Assembly: GCA_029964075.1 (NCBI GenBank) | Contig: CM057141.1 | Location: 4,836,001-4,900,000, forward strand | Source of the DNA: Patiria pectinifera | Lineage: Eukaryota; Echinodermata; Asteroidea; Valvatida; Asterinidae | Direction of reading: 5' to 3' | DNA: 64,000 nt | Shown: piece after piece, positions 28,701 to 40,700 of the stretch | Numbering within the stretch: position 1 is the stretch's first letter | Layout: every line of letters starts with the position of its first letter | Translations under genes and position numbers: made by a program | Notes under the pieces: generated by a model | The model's database searches: none | Seen by the model: only the letters and a program-made list of their open reading frames with translations | Told to the model about the DNA's origin: nothing

Positions 28701-31700
28701 TACAGACAAGGTGGGTACTATTTCGCTTTTTTGTGTCCTCATTATATATTGGTGTCCTCCATCATTTGCCTTGGTGCCCTTTATCATTTGCCTTGGTGCA
28801 ATTTCCCCATTCCTTGGTGCTCCTTGGTACAAAAATTTGAGGAGACGCGGCAATAGAGGGCGCTGTTGTAGCTTCCGTGTTAATTTGAAGAAGAAAAAAG
28901 GGTTGACACGCATGATTAAAATCGACGCGCGCGCTGACCAGAGACTGAGTATTTTATTTTTTTTGGCCTTATGTATAATCTTTTTCCCAAAAATATATTG
29001 CAACTTGCTTTTGGAAATTCTCCTTTTAAAAGTAATGGACAATTTTGTTTTTTCTTTCCAGGATACCGTATGGCCATGCTGCACTCCCTACCTGGGCTTC
29101 AAGTATTAGATGGTATGAATAGACAAGGACAGCGCATAACCACAGACAACGCACTGGCTGATATACCAGGTAATGAAAATGGGCAGGGTTGTAATGACGT
29201 CGTCACAAGTCACCACAAATATATTGCGAGTCAATCACTAGTAGATTACAACAGGGGTGTGAAATCTCAGCTTTAAAACTGATTTCAGCTTTTGTGTGTG
29301 TTGGATTTCAGCTTTTTTTAATAATAATAATAATAACAGGTTCTTATATAGCGCTTTTAACTATTAAAGATCAAAGCGCTTTACATTATTATTACCCCTA
29401 ATCATTGGGCCAATTAAACATTCCATATACCATCTCAGCTCCCTAGGGAGTATACAGCTCGATACTGCCTGTTAGGCGCAAGGAAGCTAATTCAATCACA
29501 ATAACCATCAATGCCCTCATAGGTACCCATTTACTCCTGGGTGGAGAGAAGCAATGAGTGACAAAGTGCCTTGCTCAAGGGCAGACGCACCATGACCCCG
29601 CCAGGACTCGAACTCACGACCTGCAGCTTTACCCACAGACCACGAATCAGTGCCCTTAACCACGAGGCCACAGCATTCAGCTTTTTCCCTCACTTGCTGT
29701 GTACAAAAGTATAGGAGATTTCCTAAGTTCAGCTTTTTTACACTTTTTTTCCAGCTGTTTCTATCAGTGGTCACTCACACCCCTGTTACAAGTCAACTAG
29801 AACTCAATCTCTTATTAATCACAAATCAATCGCAAATTGGTCACAAGTCGATGGCTTGTCGATCACAAGTCAACCAGAAGTCAACCACTGGACAACCAGA
29901 AGTCAACAAGAAGTCAACCACAAGTCAACCAGAAACCAACCAAAAGTCAATCACAAGTCAATCACAAGTCAATCACAAGTCAATCACAAGTCAATCACAA
30001 GTCAATCACAAGTCAACCACAAGTCAACTAGAAGTCAACCACAAGTCAACCACAAGTCAATCAGTTTTCAATCACAAGTCAGTCGCTAGTCAATCACATG
30101 TCGCTCACAAGTCATCGAGTTGTAAACAGTGCAAATGCAAACTTACAAACGACGGTGATGTATGCATTCCTTCTGTATTTATCCATCTTTTAATAGCTAT
30201 GACGTGACTCTTGATTTGACTTGTGATTAGTACAAATACAGCTCTGGGGCACTGCATCATAACAGACAGAATTCTTAATATTTGTGTGAGTTCTTAATTG
30301 ACCTATCGCGGTAGAATCGTGTTAGAATCACGTCAACGCAGCTTGTGAAATATTGTCCAATTACATAATATACAAATGGACGCAGAACGCGCAACATCTG
30401 AGACAAAGAAAACTTAGTGTACAAAAACTCCATAGGGGCAATTCCACGGTTACTCACGTTACATTTTTGATGTACTTTTGAGTTTCCTTGGGCTGTAATT
30501 ACCTTACTGAAAAGGTTTAATAACTGTTATCCCCATGGTAGATAGAGTAGACCTAGACCTACCTAAGCACAAAAGATGACATCCAGAAAAATGTGTTATG
30601 TATGATAAACAAGACGCACAAAATTGGTTACTCACATTACGAAAATGTAACGTGAGTAACCGTGGAATTGCCCATAGGGTTGTCTAAGGGGCGTGGCCAA
30701 CTCGCAAACGGCGATACGTCAATTGTGGGACCTATGACATCATTTACAATTTTTGTTTTTTGGACTTCACCTGTCATTAGATTGATAAAACCTCAAGCCT
30801 GCTTATAGGTAAAAAAAAGAAAGAAGGGTATTCATGTTTTTAACCCCCTTCTCCTTATTTTTCCAAATTCTTGCAGGATTAGACCAGTACTTGGAGTACC
30901 TTCTCAGCTCAGATTCAGCCACCGGAAATGCTCAGGTAAAAAGATAAGACTTTCAAGTATTAGTATTTCTTGTAATTTTGTGAAGGATTTTAAGTAAAAG
31001 CCTTTAAGGATTTCATTAAAAATGCAAAATTAATCACGTATATAAAATCAAGCGCATATATTTGTAAGTTGGGATAACTGTGGCTGTGACAGAGATTACT
31101 GTTATAGTGTTTTGCTGAAATTGTTCCCATTTATTTTCCAACAATTATCAATCTGTGTTGGCTTTGTGTGAAGTGGGTACATTTTGAGCATCACTGACAG
31201 GTTTTTATCTGTAAATATCAGGAGCCAGCAGTGAATCTGGTGACACCGAGAATCGATCAGATGCTGGACCGGTTCCGCCAGCGAGCTGTGGTGTCATCGG
31301 GGACCACCACCACTACCACCACCACGGACACTGACACCAGACATGGAGTCAACATCACAATGATGAAACAGGGTGATAGAAGGGTAAGAGTGCTGTCGTT
31401 GAGTCCGCCTTCTCAAGTCTGAGTGCAAGTCCCTAGTGTCCAAGTCTGGGTCCGAGTCCATGTCCTTGTATCCGAGTCTGAGGCCCAGCCAGGCTAAGTC
31501 CATCAATTGGCTAATGGAATTACTTTGATTTGACGTAATATACCAGGGGCTTGGGTGACACTTGAACCTTGGGTCTCCTCTACAGGGTGAGTAAAAAAAA
31601 CGAAACCCAAATGTTGGGACCATTGTTTTAGGGAAGTTCTGCATGTAGCATTTTCAAAATCTAGGATATGCAAGCCCAATTCATAAGCTTTCTTTTAGCA

Positions 31701-34700
31701 CAAGAATCATTAAAATCACTCATGTACTTTTCAAGTTACGGAATTTTAAACACAACCACCGTTTAAGGGTTCTGTCCACGGATTGCAAAAAAGTTCAGTG
31801 TTCTTTCAGCAAAACGAAAACAAATCACATAGGGATGTGTGTGAATTGTTTTCGTTTTGCTGAAAGAACGCACACATTTTGGGTGATCCATGGACAGAAC
31901 CTTAACTCGATGGTTGTGTTTAAAATTCTGTAACTTGAAAAGTACATGAGTGATTTAAATGATTCTTGTACTAAATGAAAGCTTATGAATTGGGCTTTCA
32001 TGTACTAGATTTTAAAAGTGTTACATGCAGAACTTCAATAAAACAATAGTCCCAACATTTGGGTTTCATATATTAAAATTTACACCGCCCCGATTCAAAA
32101 TGCCATCAAGAGTCATTGATTTCACATCCTGCTGATAAATCAGATTCGAATCAGCCGTTCAACCCCAGCAAGCTTGGTGGTAAGGGGCAATATGTCTTCA
32201 GTAGTAATCCGGAGGATTGTGGGTACACTTCTGAACAGGCTGCTCATGCAGCTACTTGTAGCTAATTTCATATTGATTGTGATTTCATATTTGTTGTAAT
32301 TGACAACAGGTTGGCGCCACAGACCATGAAAAGCGGCTGGAGCAACTAGAGAAGCAGCTGGCCGACATCATGACCAGAAGACAGGAGCCTAGGAGTGATG
32401 CGAGCCACAGCGCTCCAACGAGTCCACGCGGTGCCAGAGATGACGAGACGACCAGCAGACAGAGATCACACAGGTTGAGGAAACCTAAGAGAGGTGAATA
32501 CACCCTCCTCCGAACCCACGATATATCAAACCCACTAAGATGCTGGCCTTGGTCAAAGCGTTCAGCCGTAGCATCCGATGGTAGATTGTCGGTCGATGAC
32601 ATACACATTAGCCGCGCGCTATGCACTCGCATGTATGTACTGTCTGAAACCCGAACAGCGACCCCAAGCGGCTAGGCTACAATATGCAAATCAGGTGATG
32701 CTGAATGAACACCTCTGAAAATCTGTGGGCTTTGGCTTATGTTCTCCTTTATTTTGTCGCTGGATTTCCAGCGAGGACCCTGCATGCGAAAAAAGATGAG
32801 TTTATCATTCATTGCTTGGACGTGGAGGCTCATATGTAACATGGCCACAGAGCTCGATAGTTTTGTCCACAAAATTGCCCTTTTTTAAGTTAATGTGTAT
32901 CTTCTGTACTCAATCAACAGACACAGATCATACTGATGAAAGCGACGGGGACAGCCGTGGGTCGTCCATGGGAGCCGCCATCAAGCAGAGGGCCAAGGGA
33001 GCTAAGGCACCCAACGTCAGGCAGACACGGGCCTCAGAAGGAAGGCGACAAAAACTGGAAAGCCAGCAGCCAATAAGGTACACAGCACAAACAATGACAG
33101 AATAAATTGTGATATTGTGATATTTCAACTCCAGTCTGTCTGCTGTTGATGCGGTGATTGGTCAGGGACGCCCTGCTGATTTGGTCACCTCCAGCGTATG
33201 AACGAGGACAGCTGGCCAAGGAAGATCCTGGACTACCAGATCCTTGGCAACTACCCGCGAAGCCGTCCAAAGAAGAGGTGGAGCGACCTGGCCTGAGGTG
33301 CCTGCAGATCAAGGCCAGTCTGGCATTGAACCAGACAGAGAGGAGGAAAGCTATCTGACCAAGAGGACGCGATCATCATGGAGTCCAACCTTTGTGTTCG
33401 GGGACAGACGGACTATAAACAGATGGATGGATGGATGTTTATGACCAGTGTCCTCCAACCTGTAAAAATAGCCTGGTGCCCCACCAAGCTTTCTGAGGCA
33501 CCCGCCAAGTTTCAAAAGCTGCCGCCAAGCTTAAAAAGTTGCCCGCCATGCTTAAAAAAAAGGAAAAAATAATAAAAAAGACAAACAAGTGGGACTACCC
33601 TTACCCTCCAGGGTATATTTTGGCCAGAAACTCTGCCAAAAGCAGTAACATGCAACACTTGTCAAACTGACAAGCCTGCCCATTGTAGCAATCAATCAGG
33701 TCAAAAGTCTCAAGGCCAAACTGCCTCAGAGTCCCTGGTCACTGATGTGTTAAAAAAGATGATGCTGAGCCAGTATTGTACTTAATTGTTAGTGAACTGT
33801 GTTGGAAATGGCCTATAAGCTGTTATCCGTACATAAATTACATGTTCATCTGCAAATAGTGCCCCCTAGCATAAAGAAATGTATGACTGCAAAAAGCGCC
33901 CCTAACATAATTATAGCGCCCCCCCTCCGCTTTGTGACGGCGCACTAACCTTTAATTTTCAAAGTTGGAGAACACTGTATGATGACCATTTACTTTTGTA
34001 AAGTTTTCATTCTAAGATCTTTGCTGGATGCTGTACTTATAACAAAGTCCAGCAAGGAAGGTTCCTAGAAAAAAAATGTGTTAAGGGAATTAAGACTGAA
34101 AAGTTGGTACTGTTATTTTTTTTCACTGTTGACTCTTTTGTGCTGCTTCTAGGTCCTCAGCAAGCACAAGACCTCAGCAACAGGCCAAGTCAGTCATTAG
34201 CACTAGCACGGGGTCACCGCCTAGTGGCTCAGAGGTCAGAGGTCACCCTCGCCGTGCTCAGAGAGTCGTCCAGACTACGGCAGAACAAGACGCTGACAAA
34301 CTGGTGAGTGAGGGCAGTGGAGTAAATGTTTGAAAGGGTTTACAGAAGTTATTATTTTCATATTTATTGTTGCGTTTTGAGTAGTCTCTCAATCTGCAAT
34401 GTATTATGTTGTATCTATACTAATACATTACTAGACCCCGTTGGGCTATTGGTATGTCATCTTGTTGTTAATTCCAATAAAAACATTGCTCAAGATCTTA
34501 ACTACTGGTTTGGCAAGACCTCGATACAAGAGGATTTATTAATACTCGTCAACCATTGCCTTGTTCTGTATCTTCCTCTGGGCACAGACCGTAGTTGAAA
34601 AAAATGAAAAAAACAAACAAATGGGGGTGATTTTTATCCAACTTTTAGATATATTGATATTTGTAATCTTTGATATACCTACTACACATATTTTAAAGAA

Positions 34701-37700
34701 ATAGTATAAAAATTGTGGAATGAAAGTGTTGTTAAGGAAAAACAATAGGCATCTTTCATTTTCACGACTACGAAACTTGAAACTTTAAAGGCCCTTTTCT
34801 CAGTATTTTACTTTTTGGACAATCGATAAGTGCAAACTTTAAACAGCCATAACTTGTCAAAGAAATGTCTGATTGCAGTTCAACAAAAAGGCAAAATGAA
34901 AAAGATTTTTTTTCAATTTAAGAGGATGTCTCAAAACTGCCAAACTCACTGGTTTGACTGGAATCCTGCTGCTGCACAATTTTAACGTGTTTTTAGATGG
35001 GGTTACGATCGAGTATAAGCTTTATGTGGCCTCTCTGGATTTCCATATATTTGGCACTAAATTTAGTCTGGCACCATTTGCAGTCATCAGCTGACATTTG
35101 AAGAAGAAAAAAAATGAAAAAAAAAAAATGCGTCGCCGCACCAATTTTGGGGCAAGCTCCATACCATTAACCGGAGATTTTTTTTTTTGCCTCATGTGGT
35201 GTGTGATTGTATTTCATGTCGGGAGGATAATATTGGGGTTTTGCCCTTCACTGACCTAATTTCACCGATTTTACCTTGGTCAGTTTGAAACTGTGGTCGG
35301 TGGTAGAGTGGTACGACCGCTGCACTAGTAAGCGGAGGTTTGTGGGATCCAATCCCAAGCTTGTTGGCTTTTCCTCCTAAACACTCGGAGAACAGTGAGT
35401 ATGCAGTGTTTATGAAATTATGTCAGTGAAGCGGGAAACCCAATATGACAGTTGTCCGGCATGTTCCTCTTGCTTATGCCTCGATGCAGAGGTTAGCCAT
35501 GGAGAGATATGACCAAGAGGGCAGAGTAAGCTTCCCCTTCAAGGAGTTCTTACGAGTAATGTCTTATTTTGTATAATTGTCTTGTCTAGGCCTTGATGCA
35601 GGAGTTGGACAGTGAACGAGAGAGGAGATGGAAGGCAGAGCAAGCAGCGATCCGATTGGCTGATCACATCAAAGAACTGCAGGCAAAAAGTAACCAGCAA
35701 ATTTATATCCTTGATCCCAATTGGTCAGTCCGTGGCAAAAACAGAGTGATGTAATCCCTTTCTGCATGGTCAATATCACACACTGCGTATCATGCACTGT
35801 TCTGAGATGCTTATGTTTTCCTGCTGCAAGTATAACAGATGAAACAGATTAAACCCGTCCTTCACGTTTTCTGGAAGATGCATTTGTTATTCCACTCTTC
35901 ATGGTGGAACGCTAAAATATGTGTTCGAGATTCCACTTCGCCCTTGGATTTACAGCAAAGTGGAAACACACGAAAATTATTCTTCGTAATACTCATGCTT
36001 GTAGAATATATAATTCTATAGCTATCTTTATTTAATACTTCTAATCATATATGGTTCCTATCCCTCAACTTGGCAACTTAGATTCAAATGTATAAAATTT
36101 GTTTTGGAAATTTATGTGTTAAGCAAAACTCAGCTGAGAACCAGTTGTAAGCAATATTCATTGTATGCTATTTTGGTCGGTAATCATCTTTCGGTAAGCA
36201 TATATTTCCTGTGCTCAGCTCAGTTCTTTGTTTGTGTTTCGTAACTAGCAAATGAAGAGCGTGAGCTACAAGATGTTGCCATCCAGGCCAGCACCAGACT
36301 AAAGCAAGCACTAATGAATGAGAAGGAGTCCAGAATCAGACTGGAGGGCCACATGGAGGAGTGCCAGGTCAGATCTATAAGCAGGAGGAACATTCTGGGA
36401 GACACAATTGAGTCAAGTAACTCACAATTTTTACGGGCTGGTCACCTTTGATTCCTACCGGTAAAGTCCAGTCACAAGTAAATCACAAGTCAGTCCTCAA
36501 GAGTGGTTACAACTACCAGGGGATGGTAAAAGCAAAAGGTACCCATGGCCATTACTGGCCGTAGGGGCAGTGGGATGTTAGAGGTCCACTGTGTCTTGGG
36601 CAGGACATATGAGTGGCGGGGGCCCAGTCCTCTCCTCTCGCCGTCTTACCTTCCCTGAACAAATCAGGTACCCATTTTACTGTTGGGCCGTCAGAGAGTT
36701 TTCCAGTTTTTGGTCCGAATGGGATTCGAACCGCCAACCTTCCACTCCGTAGCTCCACGCTCTAACCGCTCGGCTACGAGGCCCCTACTTGAAGGGGCAT
36801 TAATGAATGAGCAAGCATTATAGAATGAGAAGGAGTCTAAAATCAGGGGATGAACAGTACCAAAGAAATGCCTTTGTCAAAGTTCCTGTGAAAAGTAAGT
36901 TGACTTACAACTGGTGAAGTTCAGAGAACACAACTTGTAAAGGATGCAAGAGGTCCCACAAATATTCAGAATTCTGTCTCTTATGTTGCAGTGTCCCAGA
37001 GTCCAAATTGTGTCAATCACAAACCGATCACAAGGCACATCATGAGTTAGTTCAGAAGTAACAGAAGATGACTTATGACAAAGGAATGCATATGTTACAG
37101 TACATTTGCAGTGCTTGTTACTTGATGAATTACGATTAGCTTGTGATTGACTTGTGATGGACTTGTTATGACGCGTGATCCATCATAACAAACTGGACTA
37201 CATTCCCAATTCACTAAAGACCAAGATACTTAAGGCAGCGTTGTTTTATGTCACAGGCTAAGCTGGACGACCTCACTTCCAAGTTGGCCGCCTCTCAGAA
37301 AGCCGAGGAGGAGCAGAGACGAGCTCTGAGAGCCATGGAGACAACATCGGCCAAGATGGAGACGGAGAGACTCAACCAGCATGCTCATGAAGTGAGTCAC
37401 TCAGTCAGATTCTCCTCCATCACAAACACTCCATCACTTTAAGGAAGTTACTGTGGACCCCATCCAATACGTGCTACGGCACCAAGTCTTCCGTTCAGAA
37501 CTCACTTCTAGTAGGAACAAGAACGGGCACTTTTTTTCCATTTACGAGAGCCCAGTGGACAGGTCACATCGCGTGCGCATACAGGTTTGCACACGAAAGT
37601 GCATATATAAGTTGCAGCACGCAAAAATCTGCAAATTAAAAGTTGACGTCGGCGTATAAGCCGCACCGACCGCAGCGGTTTCAATTTTGTAAGGCCTCCA

Positions 37701-40700
37701 AATTCTAAAGTCAAAAAGCTCTGGACCAGTTCCATTTGCACTACAAAAGCTATAAAAAGGGCCACAAAAGTTATATCAAAACATTTACGGTCGATATTCG
37801 TTAAAAAAAAAAATATGGAAATTGACGATGAGAAATAAACACTGGGAATTGCTGCCGGCTGGCCCGGCAGGTCCCCGGCCTAAAACTTAGCACATGGCCC
37901 GACAGCCTGTGCCGCCGGCGAATGATAACATTTTCCCGCAGCACTTGAGAGAGTATGCAACCCGCCCATGTGTCGTCTGACTGGAGTGCTACAAATCTTG
38001 CTTTATGGCAACAGATGCTGATCTGTTATGTCCTACGAATAAATAGGTCCTTTTTTACAACAAAACTTATCAAATTGTTGTGATTACTAACGAGAACTAA
38101 CGTCAAAAAATAAAGTTTTGGATCGTACTTTCTTCGAAAACAGTCAGCACGATGCATGCATTTTTATGGACGAATCCATTAATTTCATAAGGGGTGATTT
38201 AGCCCCTGTTTTGCATTTTTACATCGTTTCTTGAATACATTTCCAGAAAAAAAAATATATTTTGACGTTGATTGTCTAATAAAGAAATGTTTCGGACTCC
38301 ATAAAAAGTATTTTTGTCTTTTTTTTGAAACACTGGAAATATTGGTAATTATTGTTCCCAAGAAAGTACACCCCTTTATTACCACAAATGGTGTGGCCCA
38401 CAAGTGTGCATATGGGGCATGCATGCAGCACAAAATAATGTCACATCGATGTGTCAACGAAGACAGCTTTCACTCACGCACGGCCGGCCGCACTTTTGGT
38501 ACATATGTACCGCTCGGTACCTTTTCGTGGGACGTGCTTCCTCTGTTTGTTAATGACTTTCCGGTACCTCAAGTCCGGTAACAATTGAAAATTCATTTCA
38601 GTGCAACAGATCTTTTCTTATACCAGTACGTTAAATACGCATTTAAATCTCATTTTTATTCTTCAAGACTCGGCGTATAAGCCGCCCTGTGTACAAGCCG
38701 CAGTAAATATTTTCATGGGCAAATTCAACATATAAGCCGCGGCTTATACTCCGAAAATTACGGTAATCTTATTCTGAATGTCCACAAAAATCCACAGCGT
38801 GGGTATCAGGCGCTGTCAGCAAAGCGTTCGAATGTCCCTCCCTGTGGTCTCCCCCAACTCTCCCTTTGTAACCGTTGAGGGGGCACTCGTGCACGGAGCC
38901 CATAAAACCTGTGGTTTTTCTTCTCTTTTTTTCTTCTTCCCCAGGTGAAGAAAACTCAGGAATATCAGATGAGAGCAGCTGCCGTGGGCCGGGAGGTGGA
39001 CCTGGTGAAAGTTCAGTGTAAACAACAAGAAGGGAAGATACAACAACTGCAGGAACTGCTGGCCGGCAGAGAACAGGAACATAGGTGAGTTTCTAATGGT
39101 GGTCAGGTCATGGAAGCCTAGAACCAGCTTTTCAATGGGTCATTCTCAAATCAGCATGTGTATGTGCAAACCATTGCTGATTTGTAGAGCACAATGGTCC
39201 AATGGTTATAGTGCCCAACCAGACAGGGCTCTGGAGTGCTCTGAAACGTGCAAAATTAAATCAGGCTCACTTTACTCACAGTTTAGCCAGCAAATTTCTC
39301 CAAATATTCCACTGGGGCAAAGAAAATGTTCTTAGTATTTCACCAACCAAGTTTGCAGACTCAATTCAATTTTTGAAGGAGACTTTTCTTCAATATTTTG
39401 CACATGAGAGGGAAGTCAAGTGATTTCAAAATGGGGCTAAATACTAGACTGGTACATGTCCAACCATGGTCCAACTATTTGAAAAGACTGACCTCTTCAT
39501 TCAGTGTCAATAGTCTGGTGGCTTGGCTATGGAGAAATGTGTAGTAAATTGAGACTAGTTCCCGCTTCATGCCACATGTTTCTTAAATTCTGTTGGCATG
39601 GTTGATTGATGCAGTACTGAAGCTGTGTTGGACTGGTTGTTTTAGGTGCCAGTCTATTTTCTTGTTTTGCACGTTTTCAATACCTTAAGTTTTGGGACTC
39701 TCATACACAGTATTGAGAGTCCCAAATTTTCGGACTAGTGCCCAACCTGTGTGGCAGTATATGGGTCCAGACCCTGATGGGGTTAATGGCACTAGTGTTC
39801 TTGGGCAAGACACTTTATCACATTGCCTTTCTCTCCATCCAGAAATAGTGAATGGGTAGAGAACAGATTGCTCCGAACAAAGAGTGCTGCATAAAACTGA
39901 TATCATAGCCTGATCAACCAGAGTAATGATTGTTGAGTAATTTGAGATGGAATTTGCATCAGGGTGATGTAATTTCAATATTTGGTTTTGCCCTTCGCTC
40001 GGCTGGGACTTGAACCAACGACCTTCTGCTTACTAGTGCAGACGTCTTACCACTCAACCACCGAGCTTGCCGGGGTCGGCTGGCTGGTTCGAATCTGAGT
40101 GATTTTTCTCACAATCACTCGGACAACACTGAGTATATCATACCTGCCAACATTGAAAAGTCAGAAAGAGGAACAGGGTGCCTACGCATCACACGGTGAG
40201 CGGCGCAGGCGCGCGCGCGCGCGCGCGCTAATGGGTTGGGTCCAGGGGCAATCATACAAAGTACATGTACATATACCTAAAATGTTACATGATATCCAGA
40301 AGCAGACCCAACAGACACTAATCTAAATTTTCCAGTCGGTTTTTGCTGATCAAACAATTTTACAATTTAAATATAAATGACTGCTGACTTACATGCTTCA
40401 CAGTTTAATCATGTAGATATTCAGTCACAGTAATACATTTTACATGTACACTGTACAAGCAGTGACAAGTACAATTTTATTTGGAAAAGTTCGTACATCA
40501 TTGCATTGTCCGTATAGCCTGCTATAGTATAGGCCTATTACAGTGTATGTTACAATACACATTTTCAAATTTTTCACGATATTCCTCTCAGAATTTTTGA
40601 CTCGATCGCTGCTTTTTCTCCTTCAGTATAATCATCCTCCTGTTCCATGTTGCAGTTGAAATGCCCATACAAAAACGTTGACAAAAAAGTGCGACTCAGC

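Noticed and set aside
28476-29109. Overlapping frames of 202 aa (minus) and 183 aa (plus)
   Set aside because: They lie across a MITE with long T runs giving poly-Phe or poly-Lys; the plus frame merely runs into genuine exon 3 of the LRRCC1-like gene.
29650-30207. 185-residue open frame with repeated QVNHKS-type words, and two shorter frames with the same look
   Set aside because: All three forward frames of the 11-bp minisatellite are open because the unit lacks stops and its length is not a multiple of three; the frame crosses a SINE border and has no splice or start support.
35681-35690. A GC-AG intron after CTGCAG in LRRCC1 exon 9
   Set aside because: Ending at CAG|GCAAAA would break the frame into exon 10; the GT donor seven bases later keeps it and gives the conserved NEER/NEKE alignment.
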